Of a DNA stretch of 64,000 nucleotides, positions 22,008-30,154 are shown in pieces. The notes under the pieces are model-generated. The model did not search any database, had not been told where the DNA came from, and was given only the letters and a program-made list of their open reading frames with translations. The DNA is from Candidatus Aquiluna sp. IMCC13023 (GTDB lineage: Bacteria > Actinomycetota > Actinomycetes > Actinomycetales > Microbacteriaceae): contig NZ_AJKR01000003.1 of the NCBI RefSeq assembly GCF_000257665.1, positions 372,001 to 436,000 of the forward strand. Reading direction: 5' to 3'. The first letter of the stretch is position 1; each line of letters opens with the position of its first letter. The position numbers and the translations under genes are program-made.

Positions 22008-23060
22008 ATGGAACAGCGCGCAAGAGTAACCAACTCATTCCAGATTGGACTGACCGGCGGACTCGGGGTGCTCACGGCAATAATTATCGGCGCCGCTATT
22101 TCTCAGACTGCCACGGTTTTGACCTACATAGGCATTGCATTATTCCTAGCGCTAGGTCTTGATCCGGTCGTAAGGTCCTTGACCAAGCGCAAGGTTCCTC
22201 GCCCGCTTGCGGTTGGCCTAGTTGTCATTGTGTTTTTGGGAGCTGTCGCACTAATACTTTGGGCGATCATCCCAACGGCCGTGAGAGAAGCAGCAAAGCT
22301 AATCGAGCAGATACCAGATATTGCAACCAGCCTGGTTACGACTGATCTGATAACCCGTTGGGATAGCCAGCTGGGTGGCGCAATCACAACCGCCACGAGC
22401 TCAAGCCTCGATTTCATAAGTAATTCCGCAAACTGGCCGGTGCTTCTTGGAGGAGTACTGCAGGTTGGAATCGGAGTCATATCCGGCGTGGTCGGCGTCG
22501 TCGTTGTAGTTATTCTCACCCTCTACTTCATGGCCTCGCTTGAAGGAATGAAGGACTACCTTGCAAAGCTTTCCTCGGCTTCTAAGCGCGAGCGCTTCCG
22601 TAAAATAACCGACCAGATCGCCTACTCGGTCGGTCGCTGGGTTATGGGCCAAACATCCGTCAGCCTGATTCACGCGACCAGCCTATTTATATTTCTGACC
22701 ATAATCAATGCACCGTTCGCCTTACTTTTGACCCTTTTGGCCTTTACGATCTCCCTAATCCCACTAATTGGACCACTTTCATCGGCCATTATCGTCATTA
22801 CGGTGACCCTGATTGAAGGCCCGCAGCTGGCACTTATTGCGGTTATTTACTACTTGATTTACCTGCAGCTAGAGGCATATCTAATAGCTCCGAGGATCAT
22901 GAAGAAAGCTGTTTCAATCCCGGCAGCCCTCGTTGTTATCGCTGCCCTAATGGGAGGAACACTCATGGGTGTTCTAGGAGCGGTTATTGCTATCCCGGTT
23001 GCGGCATCAATCTTGCTAATCGTTCGTGAGGTTTGGATGCCTAGGCAGCAACTGCGCTAG
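22008..23060 (+). CDS. AI-2E family transporter
   Basis: Integral membrane protein of 350 aa with about eight predicted helices in the order of the AI-2E/PerM (DUF20) family. The first pair lies at about 20-45 and 60-85, a soluble loop at about 90-145, and a hydrophobic C-terminal half contains the conserved LIPLIGP motif. The family was named for autoinducer-2 export, but many members are Na+/H+ antiporters or of unknown substrate, so no signalling role should be assumed. GGAGGAA lies just before the ATG within the end of the preceding gene. Confidence 0.88.
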   Translation: MEQRARVTNSFQIGLTGGLGVLTAIIIGAAISQTATVLTYIGIALFLALGLDPVVRSLTKRKVPRPLAVGLVVIVFLGAVALILWAIIPTAVREAAKLIEQIPDIATSLVTTDLITRWDSQLGGAITTATSSSLDFISNSANWPVLLGGVLQVGIGVISGVVGVVVVVILTLYFMASLEGMKDYLAKLSSASKRERFRKITDQIAYSVGRWVMGQTSVSLIHATSLFIFLTIINAPFALLLTLLAFTISLIPLIGPLSSAIIVITVTLIEGPQLALIAVIYYLIYLQLEAYLIAPRIMKKAVSIPAALVVIAALMGGTLMGVLGAVIAIPVAASILLIVREVWMPRQQLR

Positions 23061-23071
23061 GGACAGAAAAA

Positions 23072-23779
23072 TTAGAAACTAGTGGGGAGTGGAGAGCTTC
23101 CTGGAACTGTGACTTCGGCTAATTTATCCAAGACTCTCTTTGTCGCTTTTTCTCCGACCCAAAGATGCTTTTCCTGATCAAATCCAAAAACCTCAGCGTG
23201 ATCAACAATGGCGAACCTGGAAGCAGCAGCTACTGGATCGAGGTATTCGTCTAGTTCAGGAACCAGCGCAATAAGTGGTCTTCCAAACTCATTCCAACGC
23301 AAAAGGTCACTATCGGTTGCTCGATGAAGCGGTGGCGAGAGCAATATTGCTCCCATGATCTCAAAATCTGGTCCGTATTTGATTGCAAGCTCAGTTCCAA
23401 ACGACCAGCCGACCAGCCAAGGTGTCGGAAGGCCCCGATCTAGACAGAACTTCACTGCGGCCGATACATCCGCACTCTCTGACACGCCATCCGAAAACTG
23501 GCCCGAAGAGGTGCCCCTGGGCGATGAGGTGCCTCTGGTGTTGAATCTAAGCACAGCTGCCCCAATTAGCGCTGGCAAACGGTTGGCTGCCTTCCTAATC
23601 AAATGCGAGTCCATGAAACCGCCGTGAGTAGGTAATGGGTGAAGCATTATCAAAGTCGTCACCGGCTTGCCGACAGCAGGAATGGACAATTCTCCGACAA
23701 GCACTTCAGAATCGCTGGTATAAAGCTCAATGTCTTCGCGAAAGCCCGGAAGAACGGTCGAGGAGCGAATCTCTTCCAC
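23072..23779 (-). CDS. Alpha/beta hydrolase
   Basis: 235-aa serine hydrolase. The nucleophile elbow is GWSFG in the middle of the protein; HPLPTHGG near residue 47 supplies the oxyanion region typical of the dienelactone-hydrolase-like/YtfL group, and a late EVFGFDQEKHLWVG segment carries the acid/His part. Substrate is unknown. Its start touches the stop of the small zinc protein gene upstream (shared base 23779), so it belongs to the same short - strand operon. Confidence 0.85.
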   Translation of the reverse strand: MEEIRSSTVLPGFREDIELYTSDSEVLVGELSIPAVGKPVTTLIMLHPLPTHGGFMDSHLIRKAANRLPALIGAAVLRFNTRGTSSPRGTSSGQFSDGVSESADVSAAVKFCLDRGLPTPWLVGWSFGTELAIKYGPDFEIMGAILLSPPLHRATDSDLLRWNEFGRPLIALVPELDEYLDPVAAASRFAIVDHAEVFGFDQEKHLWVGEKATKRVLDKLAEVTVPGSSPLPTSF

Positions 23780-24075
23780 TAGGTCAGCATCCCATCAAAC
23801 AACTTCCAGCAGTGCTTGTGAAAGTGCCTTCTGGTCTCCACTCCACGATGCAGATCCCAGGCAACCGTGTGGGCAAGACCTTGCTCAATCTCAATTTGAC
23901 AGACGGGACACTTCCAGCTTTTGCCCTCCTCAGCGTTCGCACCCGAGCTCTGCTGAACTTGAAATTCCACGCCGCGCTTTATTTCCGAGTGCGGCAAGGT
24001 AGTGCGAATCGTTGAAAAATCTAACTCACGATACTCCCGCTTGGCAGCATTTCGACGAGGTCTACGACCAACCAT
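23779..24075 (-). CDS. Small conserved zinc-binding protein ('ATP/GTP-binding protein' family)
   Basis: 98-aa protein with an Arg-rich N-terminus (MVGRRPRRN), then CPVCQIEI, H-x6-H and a terminal RHFHKHCW. These form a probable zinc site of Cys and His ligands. It matches a small actinobacterial family commonly labelled ATP/GTP-binding, although no nucleotide-binding motif is visible here. The ATG at 24075 overlaps the preceding stop (TGATG), which decides the start over the upstream in-frame codon at 24117. Biochemical role unknown. Confidence 0.8.
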   Translation of the reverse strand: MVGRRPRRNAAKREYRELDFSTIRTTLPHSEIKRGVEFQVQQSSGANAEEGKSWKCPVCQIEIEQGLAHTVAWDLHRGVETRRHFHKHCWKLFDGMLT

Positions 24076-24665
24076 CAGTACCAGTTGTGACTGTCGGAGT
24101 GGGCAAGGGCAGCACAAGGTGAGCCGTAGCGCCCCTCAATGTAGCCCAAGCCCCACTTAATCTGAGTCTCAGCGTTTGTTCGCCAATCGGCACCAGCCGA
24201 TGCCATCTTGGAAGCAGGCAGTGACTGCGGAATCCCATAGGCGCCAGATGATTTATTGGTGGCGGTTAGTCTCCAATTGCTCTCTCGCTCCCAGAGCTTT
24301 ACCAAGCAAGAGAATTGCGTGTATTCCCAGCCCCTGGCCTTAGTTTCTCCTAGGGCGAACCCCTTTGCGCTATCAGGATCCGGAGTCGGAGCGTTCCTAA
24401 CTACGAGCCTGAGCGCGGTCGCTCCATCTACAAGCTCGAACTCACCTCGACCAAAACCGTCGCCGGGAATGGACTGAATTGTGAGCTGCTGGTACTCCAT
24501 CTCTTCGCTCTCGAAACTCTGCATTGAACTAGCAGAGGCAAAGGCACCCGAGTAGGGATCAACCGCTGTCACCATGACCAGTGCGGACACGAAAACAAAA
24601 CCCATGCCGACGCTTGTCAGCGGGTATGTTGCCTTCGATCGATGTTTTGCCAATTTGCTCCTCAA
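24075..24665 (-). CDS. Secreted lytic-transglycosylase-like protein
   Basis: 196 aa with a short basic N-terminus and a membrane/signal helix at about residues 17-37. The C-terminal 75 residues form a goose-lysozyme/transglycosylase-like fold seen in actinobacterial 'aggregation-promoting factor' proteins: LWERESNW (catalytic Glu), GAYGIPQSLP, then a terminal HSDSHNWY. It would cleave or bind peptidoglycan outside the cell. The downstream gene is coupled through TGATG. Confidence 0.82.
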   Translation of the reverse strand: MRSKLAKHRSKATYPLTSVGMGFVFVSALVMVTAVDPYSGAFASASSMQSFESEEMEYQQLTIQSIPGDGFGRGEFELVDGATALRLVVRNAPTPDPDSAKGFALGETKARGWEYTQFSCLVKLWERESNWRLTATNKSSGAYGIPQSLPASKMASAGADWRTNAETQIKWGLGYIEGRYGSPCAALAHSDSHNWY

Positions 24666-24703
24666 GGAAAGACAAGCCTATTAGGGGTTTGGCTTTGGGG
24701 CAA

Positions 24704-25246
24704 TTAGCCCAGAGCGATTTGCCGGTGGCCAGCGCTAGCAACCAGGTCGCAAAAAGCGTTCACTTCTGACCTCGAGACGCCCGATCTAGCTGACCCAAGT
24801 GACCAAGTTCGGACTTCTAGGGGCAATGGTGAGACCAGTTTGCCCCGGTTTACTCTGATGGAGTTCATTAGCTCAGCTACTTGAGATTTCGAGTAGCCGT
24901 TTTTCTGCCCTGAGAAACGCTCATTGGGGTTCTTGCCCAACACCTGAGCAATCTCGAAAAGCAAGTGATTTAGTTGAGTCAGAACAGGGGATTTACCAAA
25001 CCTGAGCATTCTTTCAGCTACCTCCCTTGCCTCAAGAGAGTCGCCGAGCCTAGCCAAAGTGTTATCTACAGCCATAATTTGGTAGCCCCCAGGTACAAGA
25101 TCAAATCTCGACACAGAGACGATGGAAGAAGTAATGAGACTTCTGCCGGCGGCTTCAAACTGAATCTTGATCCGCGTTAGCAGCGCGTCTACTTGATCAG
25201 GCTGATACCCCATTAGATCTGACTGGCTCTTTGGAAACATAGTCAA
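24704..25246 (-). CDS. DivIVA-domain protein
   Basis: 180 aa. The region GYQPDQVDALLTRI at about residue 13 is the DivIVA-type membrane/pole-targeting start, and LVPGGYQIMAVDNTLARL near residue 55 repeats the pattern. This family member usually lies next to cdsA in actinobacteria, and here it overlaps the cdsA stop by four bases. It lacks the long coiled coil of Wag31. The actual function is not known; a role in envelope growth is inferred. Confidence 0.8.
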   Translation of the reverse strand: MTMFPKSQSDLMGYQPDQVDALLTRIKIQFEAAGRSLITSSIVSVSRFDLVPGGYQIMAVDNTLARLGDSLEAREVAERMLRFGKSPVLTQLNHLLFEIAQVLGKNPNERFSGQKNGYSKSQVAELMNSIRVNRGKLVSPLPLEVRTWSLGSARSGVSRSEVNAFCDLVASAGHRQIALG

Positions 25247-26064
25247 AACACTAGCTGACTCATGAGATAAGCCACAAAGGAGGATGGAATCAAAGAGTCA
25301 ATGCGGTCCAGCACTCCACCGTGACCGGGCAGAACTTTACCCATATCTTTCACATTCAAGTCCCGCTTTATTAGCGACTCGGAAAGATCGCCCAACACAG
25401 AACTCAATAAAATTGCTGCTCCAAAGACAAGGCCAAACAAAAATGATGCCGGTGTGATTAACACAAGAACTTGTCCACCCACAAAAGCCCCAAAAATTGA
25501 AGCCGCAAGGCCCTCCCAAGTTTTCTTTGGGCTAATTTCAGGAGAAAGCTTGGTTTTTCCAAAAAACCTTCCAATTAGATAGCCAAAGGTATCGATTATG
25601 GCAACCGTGAGGACAAGCCCGAGAACCCACTGCACTCCAACTGGCTCCAAGACAAGCTGGATTGAGAAGCTCAAAAGCAGGGGCACGTAGACAAGAACAA
25701 AAGCAGTACCCCCAAAATCTCGAAGGGTCTGCTTGAAAGACTGCTTGTTGGAGGTGTAAATCAGAGTCGCTATTCTCCAAACGACCAAAAGAGAAGTCGA
25801 AATAAGCAACCCGAGCCACTGGCCTTCAGCGCTCAGGAAATAAGTGCTGATAACTATCCCCGGTGCCAAGAGAGCAACCAACCTCGGTACATGCCAACCG
25901 GCTGAACGCATTGCAACGCTCAATTCTGCCGCAGCGAACCCGGATGCGACCGCCACCAGCAACGTAAAAGCTAGGGGATGAAGCAAAGACAGCAATAGAA
26001 CCGCGCCAAGGCCAAAACCGACCGCTAACCGCGGCCCTAAGGTTCTAGTTTTAGCCGATGCCAT
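25243..26064 (-). CDS. cdsA: Phosphatidate cytidylyltransferase
   Basis: Makes CDP-diacylglycerol from phosphatidic acid and CTP, the branch point of phospholipid synthesis. A 273-aa membrane protein with about seven or eight helices. The signature region is clear: DTFGYLIGRFFGKTKLSP, SPKKTWEG, and a terminal LPGHGGVLDRIDS. It begins one base after the frr stop (25243-26064 versus 26065), continuing the pyrH-frr-cdsA operon. Confidence 0.95.
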   Translation of the reverse strand: MASAKTRTLGPRLAVGFGLGAVLLLSLLHPLAFTLLVAVASGFAAAELSVAMRSAGWHVPRLVALLAPGIVISTYFLSAEGQWLGLLISTSLLVVWRIATLIYTSNKQSFKQTLRDFGGTAFVLVYVPLLLSFSIQLVLEPVGVQWVLGLVLTVAIIDTFGYLIGRFFGKTKLSPEISPKKTWEGLAASIFGAFVGGQVLVLITPASFLFGLVFGAAILLSSVLGDLSESLIKRDLNVKDMGKVLPGHGGVLDRIDSLIPSSFVAYLMSQLVF

Positions 26065-26625
26065 CTAAACCTCTAGCAGTTCTGCTTCCTTGTTCTTCAA
26101 CGCATCATCAATCTTGTCGGTGTGGGCTTTGGTTAGTGCCTCCAGTTCTTTTTCAGCACGATCAACCTCGTCCTCACCGGCACCGCCGTCTTTCTTGACT
26201 GCCTCTAGGGCTTCCTTTGCAGTTCTTCTAATTCCTCGAACTGAAACTCGACCGTGCTCTGCTTTGTCGCGAGTCAACTTAACGTATTCTTTTCTTCGCT
26301 CTTCGGTTAGCTCCGGGAGGTTGATCCTAATAATTTCGCCGTCGTTATTTGGCTGTGCTCCAAGATTCGGCATCGCCATTAGGGCCTTTTCAATGGCTGG
26401 TAACGCGGTCTTGTCGTAGGGATTAATGATTATTGAGCGAGCTTCTGGGTTTTGGATACCGCAGAGCTGCGTCAGTGGAGTTGGAGTTCCGTAATAGTCG
26501 ACCATCACCTTCTGGAACATTCCGGGGTTGGCCCTACCCGTCCTGACCGATGCAAAGTCATCCTTGGTCGACTCCAAAGCCTTGTCCATCTTGTTTGTGG
26601 CCTCTGCCAAAATTTCTGAAATCAT
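26065..26625 (-). CDS. frr: Ribosome recycling factor
   Basis: Splits post-termination ribosomes together with EF-G. The 186-aa protein has the usual length and the conserved [28 protein letters not shown] and RRTAKEAL motifs. The ATG at 26625 is used because AGGAG lies eight bases upstream; reading further upstream would overlap the end of pyrH without conserved sequence. Confidence 0.96.
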   Translation of the reverse strand: MISEILAEATNKMDKALESTKDDFASVRTGRANPGMFQKVMVDYYGTPTPLTQLCGIQNPEARSIIINPYDKTALPAIEKALMAMPNLGAQPNNDGEIIRINLPELTEERRKEYVKLTRDKAEHGRVSVRGIRRTAKEALEAVKKDGGAGEDEVDRAEKELEALTKAHTDKIDDALKNKEAELLEV

Positions 26626-26644
26626 CTCATCTGCTCCTATTTGC

Positions 26645-27346
26645 CTATGCTCGAACCCGGGTGCCGACTTCGCTTCCCAAGAGCGCAGCCGAAATATTAT
26701 CCATTCCAAATACTCGCATCGGCATTTTATTGTCCATGCAGAGCGAAAATGCTGTCGAATCTACAACCTTTATTCCTTGAACCAGCGCATCCTGATAGCT
26801 GATTTCCTTAAGCTTCTTGGCCTCTGGGTTCTTGTGTGGATCAGATGAGTAAACGCCATCTACGCCGTTTTTAGCCACAAGCACCTCGTCCGCAGAGATC
26901 TCAAGAGCACGTTGCGCGGCAACAGTGTCAGTGGAGAAATACGGCAAACCCGCTCCCGCACCAAAAATAACTATTCGACCCTTTTCCAAGTGCCGGATTG
27001 CTCGCAATGGTAGGTAGGGTTCAGCGACTTGAGCCATGGAAATGGCAGTCTGGACCCTAACATCGGCACCAGCCTGTTCTATAAAATCTTGAAGGGCTAA
27101 CGCGTTCATAACAGTGCCGAGCATGCCCATGTAGTCAGCTCGCCCGCGATCCATGCCGCGGTTAGAAAGCTCAGCACCCCTAAAGAAGTTTCCGCCGCCA
27201 ACGACAATTGCAATCTCTACTTCTTTAGCCGCGTCTGCGATTTTCTTGGCAACTGCAGCAACCACGTCTGGGTTTACCCCCAGTCCACCGCCTCCGAAGG
27301 CTTCTCCGGAAAGCTTAAGAAGAACTCTTCTTTTCTTAGTCTCCAA
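26645..27346 (-). CDS. pyrH: UMP kinase
   Basis: Phosphorylates UMP to UDP in pyrimidine nucleotide synthesis; bacterial amino-acid-kinase fold. Motifs visible are [10 protein letters not shown] at the N-terminus, [23 protein letters not shown] and the C-terminal MRVFGM. 233 aa is normal. It is followed 19 bp later by frr, the standard pair in bacteria. Confidence 0.96.
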   Translation of the reverse strand: METKKRRVLLKLSGEAFGGGGLGVNPDVVAAVAKKIADAAKEVEIAIVVGGGNFFRGAELSNRGMDRGRADYMGMLGTVMNALALQDFIEQAGADVRVQTAISMAQVAEPYLPLRAIRHLEKGRIVIFGAGAGLPYFSTDTVAAQRALEISADEVLVAKNGVDGVYSSDPHKNPEAKKLKEISYQDALVQGIKVVDSTAFSLCMDNKMPMRVFGMDNISAALLGSEVGTRVRA

Positions 27347-27402
27347 TTAGCCCTCCAGGTATCACGACGTTTTTCCTTTCCAATACTAGGGCGCAAACAA
27401 GA

Positions 27403-27431
27403 AACGGGCCCGGTCATTGACCGAGCCCGTT
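27403..27431 (-). terminator. Intrinsic terminator after tsf
   Basis: A 29-nt inverted repeat with 14-bp arms (AACGGGC...GCCCGTT; perfect in - strand RNA when one G-U is allowed) lies 14 bp past the tsf stop. On the - strand it is followed by a U-rich stretch (TTTCTTGTTTG). It separates rpsB-tsf from pyrH-frr-cdsA. Confidence 0.85.
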
Positions 27432-27445
27432 GATCATTTCTTGAA

Positions 27446-28273
27446 CTAAATGCCTACGCGCAACCTTAGGAAGCCAGTCACGGTCAATCCGGCAGCCTTA
27501 GCCACCTGAGCAACGCTCTGCTTGTTGTCCTTTGCGAAAGGCTGGTCGAGCAGACAGGTCTCCTTGAAAAAGCCGGTTACTCGCCCTTCAACTACCTTCG
27601 CCAGAGCTGCCTCAGGCTTACCCTCATTACGAGCGGTCTCCTCGGCAATTTCGCGCTCCTTGGCCACAACTTCAGCCGGTACATCCTCGCGTGAAAGGTA
27701 AGTTGGGCTAAAAGCGGCAATGTGCACGGCGATATCATGAGCAGTGTCTGCATCGCTGCCCTCGTAGCCAAGTACAACCCCAACCTGCGGCGGAAGATCG
27801 CGACTAGTGCGGTGCATGTAGGTATCGAGACCAGGTGCTGAGATGACCTCAACCCTTCTAAGCTCTACTTTTTCACCCATGATTGCCGCCTTGTCGATGA
27901 TCGACGCAGAAACTGTGCTGTCGCCAAGCGGTGCCTCTAGAGCAGCCTCAATGGAGGTTGCGCCAGCAGCAGAGATCGCATCTGCAACCTGGTCGGCAAG
28001 GGTAACGAAGTTCTCCGCCTTTGCAACAAAGTCGGTCTCGCATGCAAGCTCAATCATCACTGCTGTTCCACCAGCAATTCGAGAAACGACAAGACCGTTT
28101 GAGGTCGTTCGACCTTCGCGCTTTGACACTCCCTTGAGACCCTTGAGTCTCAGGACTTCAAACGCCTTCTCGATGTCTCCGTCGGCCTCGTCTAGAGCGC
28201 CCTTGCAATCCATCATCCCGGCTCCCGATTTTTCTCGCAGAGCCTTTACGTCCGTGGCTGTGTAGTTCGCCAT
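27446..28273 (-). CDS. tsf: Elongation factor Ts
   Basis: Guanine-nucleotide exchange factor for EF-Tu. The N-terminal UBA-like segment contains LREKSGAGMMDCKGAL, followed by the TDFVAKAENF motif in the core domain. 275 aa is the usual size. It starts one base after the rpsB stop, forming the universal rpsB-tsf operon, and ends before a strong terminator. Confidence 0.97.
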   Translation of the reverse strand: MANYTATDVKALREKSGAGMMDCKGALDEADGDIEKAFEVLRLKGLKGVSKREGRTTSNGLVVSRIAGGTAVMIELACETDFVAKAENFVTLADQVADAISAAGATSIEAALEAPLGDSTVSASIIDKAAIMGEKVELRRVEVISAPGLDTYMHRTSRDLPPQVGVVLGYEGSDADTAHDIAVHIAAFSPTYLSREDVPAEVVAKEREIAEETARNEGKPEAALAKVVEGRVTGFFKETCLLDQPFAKDNKQSVAQVAKAAGLTVTGFLRLRVGI

Positions 28274-28274
28274 G

Positions 28275-29312
28275 TTATGCGTCCTTCTTGTCTGTGTCTG
28301 CCTCTACGGCTGGGGTTGGCTCCTCAGTTGAAGCTGGTGCCTCTTCAGTCTCAGCGGCAGCTGGTGCCTCTTCAGTCTTAGCGGCAGCTGGTGCCTCTTC
28401 AGTCTTAGCGGCAGCTGGTGCCTCTTCAGTCTCAGCGGCAGCTGGTTTCTTGGTCTCTGCCTTCTTAACTGCTGGCTTCTTGGCCTCTGCCTTTGGAGCT
28501 TCGGTTTCTGGAGTTTCAGTCACTGGAGCCTCGGCCACAACTTCGGTGGCTTCTGCCTTACCCTGCTCTAGCAATTCGCGTTCCCACTCAGCTAGAGGCT
28601 CAGCCTGAGCCTCGTCCTTCGAGTGACGAGCAATCATGCCGTCGGCTGCTGCGTCAGCAATCACCTTGGTCAAGATCTCGATTGAGCGAATAGCGTCGTC
28701 GTTACCTGGAATTCCGATGGTTACATCATCCGGGTCACAGTTGCTATCAAGAATTGCGATCACAGGGATGCCTAGCTTCTTGGCCTCTGTGATTGCTAGG
28801 TGCTCCTTGATGGTGTCAACCACCCAAAGTGCACTCGGAGTCTTCGCCATGTTGCGAATTCCACCAAGTGACTTCTCTAGCTTGTCGCGCTCACGACGGA
28901 AAATTAGTAGTTCTTTTTTGGTGAATGACGACTTGCTGGCGTCTTCAAAATCCATGGTGTCAAGCTCTTTTAGACGCTGGATACGCTTGTTTACAGTGTT
29001 GAAGTTTGTTAGTAGTCCACCCAACCAACGCTGGTTGATGTACGGCTGCCCAACGCGAATAGCCTCGGCGGAGATAACTCCCTGAGCCTGCTTCTTAGTT
29101 CCAACGAACATCACGGATCCGCCATTAGCAACTAGATCGCGAACGAAGTTGTAAGCATCGTCAATGTGCTTGACCGACTGCTGCAGGTCGATGATGTAAA
29201 TGCCGGAACGGTCCGTAAGGATGAAAGGCTTCATCTTTGGGTTCCATCGCTTGGTCTGGTGACCGAAGTGGACTCCCGCGTCCAAGAGTTGACGCATTGT
29301 GATCGTGGCCAA
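28275..29312 (-). CDS. rpsB: 30S ribosomal protein S2 with extended repeat tail
   Basis: Primary-binding small-subunit protein. Conserved blocks: [35 protein letters not shown] and the DTIKEHLA region. The start is TTG at 29312, placed five bases after AAGGAGG; upstream reading lacks conservation. The S2 domain ends near residue 250. Some 95 further residues are Ala/Glu/Lys/Pro-rich and include a tandem repeat (see 28333-28440). Two UUCG hairpins lie in the leader. Confidence 0.96.
   Translation of the reverse strand: MATITMRQLLDAGVHFGHQTKRWNPKMKPFILTDRSGIYIIDLQQSVKHIDDAYNFVRDLVANGGSVMFVGTKKQAQGVISAEAIRVGQPYINQRWLGGLLTNFNTVNKRIQRLKELDTMDFEDASKSSFTKKELLIFRRERDKLEKSLGGIRNMAKTPSALWVVDTIKEHLAITEAKKLGIPVIAILDSNCDPDDVTIGIPGNDDAIRSIEILTKVIADAAADGMIARHSKDEAQAEPLAEWERELLEQGKAEATEVVAEAPVTETPETEAPKAEAKKPAVKKAETKKPAAAETEEAPAAAKTEEAPAAAKTEEAPAAAETEEAPASTEEPTPAVEADTDKKDA
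28333..28440. repeat. Four tandem 27-bp repeats inside rpsB
   Basis: Four copies of a 27-bp unit (28333-28359, 28360-28386, 28387-28413, 28414-28440), almost identical, encode a nine-residue Glu/Ala/Pro/Thr motif in the C-terminal tail of S2. The copies differ only at a C/T position that changes Glu to Lys. The near-identity suggests recent slippage expansion. Confidence 0.9.
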
Positions 29313-29326
29313 TTGGCCCTCCTTTT

Positions 29327-29342
29327 GGACACCGAAGCATCC
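29327..29342 (-). promoter_or_regulatory. UUCG-capped hairpin next to the rpsB Shine-Dalgarno
   Basis: In - strand RNA, GGAUGC-UUCG-GUGUCC forms a six-base-pair stem closed by the very stable C(UUCG)G tetraloop. Its 3' end touches the AAAAGGAGG ribosome-binding site (29317-29326). It could control access to the site or serve as an S2-binding element for autoregulation. Confidence 0.5.
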
Positions 29343-29446
29343 ACTCAGTTTCATGATTCGACCGGTTGGCCTCATCCCTGGCATTCCATTTGACAGCACC
29401 TATTTCTAGGACCGAGTTATCAAATTGATTGGAACACGCGAATTCA

Positions 29447-29466
29447 CTCAATACCGAAGCATTGAG
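29447..29466 (-). promoter_or_regulatory. Second UUCG-capped hairpin in the rpsB leader
   Basis: In - strand RNA, CUCAAUGC-UUCG-GUAUUGAG makes an eight-base-pair stem, again with a C(UUCG)G loop. It sits about 135 bp upstream of the rpsB start, in the 245-bp gap to the divergent secreted-protein gene, and could be part of a structured leader. A -10-like TATGCT occurs about 15 bp further upstream. Confidence 0.5.
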
Positions 29467-29557
29467 AGTGTTACTAGCATACCAAACAAAGTCCTTGTTT
29501 TTCCAGTGCAATTAGGCATTCATCAATCACTGCGGACCTTTTTGCCAATCTCGAGTC

Positions 29558-30025
29558 ATGTTTAGATTATTGGCAATTCTTTCGACCTTGATAACCCTCG
29601 CAAGTCAAGAGTTTCGTCCTCCAGAAATCTGGGCAAAACCCATTCCCTTTTTCCAAGTCGAACACCAATTTTCAGCTCCGGTCTCTCTTTATGGCTCGGG
29701 ACATCGAGGGCTGGATTTCGTCCTGGAAGCTGAGCAAAGTGTTTTGGCACCAACTTCAGGACTGGTAACTTTCTCGGGGCCAGTAGTAGATCGGAACATC
29801 ATAACTAGCAGTGGGTACCTGCTTAGCTTTGAGCAAATATGCTCCTCATTGCTGCCGGGAGATTTCGTTCGACGAGGACAGGAGCTTGGCAAGTTTTGCT
29901 CAATCAACGAAGACTTTGAATCTCACTGTGAAAGCTGCGTGCATTTTTCTGTGAGAAGTGACCGCGGCTACCTAAACCCGGAGCTCTTTCTGGGCACTCT
30001 TATGCCCAGCTTTCTGAAGTTATAA
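29558..30025 (+). CDS. M23/LytM-like secreted protein
   Basis: 155 aa with a short hydrophobic signal (residues 2-15) and a LytM-type metallopeptidase fold: HRGLDF near residue 49 supplies two metal ligands, and CVHFSVR near residue 130 the late His. The first His of the usual H-x-H is Cys, which is common in the actinobacterial group found at this locus. It could be a peptidoglycan endopeptidase or a non-catalytic activator. Divergent from rpsB, as often in actinobacteria. Confidence 0.78.
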   Translation: MFRLLAILSTLITLASQEFRPPEIWAKPIPFFQVEHQFSAPVSLYGSGHRGLDFVLEAEQSVLAPTSGLVTFSGPVVDRNIITSSGYLLSFEQICSSLLPGDFVRRGQELGKFCSINEDFESHCESCVHFSVRSDRGYLNPELFLGTLMPSFLKL

Positions 30026-30091
30026 CTACTGCCCGGTTGCTGTCTTCACGGAAGCAGTGACTCATGAGCAACGACTTTCAAATACCTTTTT

Positions 30092-30110
30092 CTCCCTAAG
30101 GATTAGGGAG
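30092..30110. other. Perfect hairpin between convergent genes
   Basis: CTCCCTAA-GGA-TTAGGGAG has 8-bp perfect arms and lies in the 129-bp gap where the M23-like gene and xerC converge. Neither strand has a U-run directly after the stem (on + the T-run precedes it), so it is not a standard intrinsic terminator, though it may still mark transcript ends. Confidence 0.35.
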
Positions 30111-30154
30111 CATAAACTTTGGTAGTACTTTGCCAAGTTTGCTTTCGAGCCGAG

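Noticed and set aside
28288-28608. Ser/Ala/Gly-rich reading frame on the + strand
   Set aside because: It is the complement of the repeat-rich S2 tail; no ribosome-binding site and low complexity.
29930-29965. Cys instead of His in the late motif of the M23-like protein suggested a dead enzyme
   Set aside because: The C-x-H form is common in the actinobacterial proteins found at this locus, so it is not evidence of decay.
30092-30110. Could the hairpin beside xerC be the dif site?
   Set aside because: It is a 19-nt hairpin and does not have the 28-nt XerC/XerD half-site layout.
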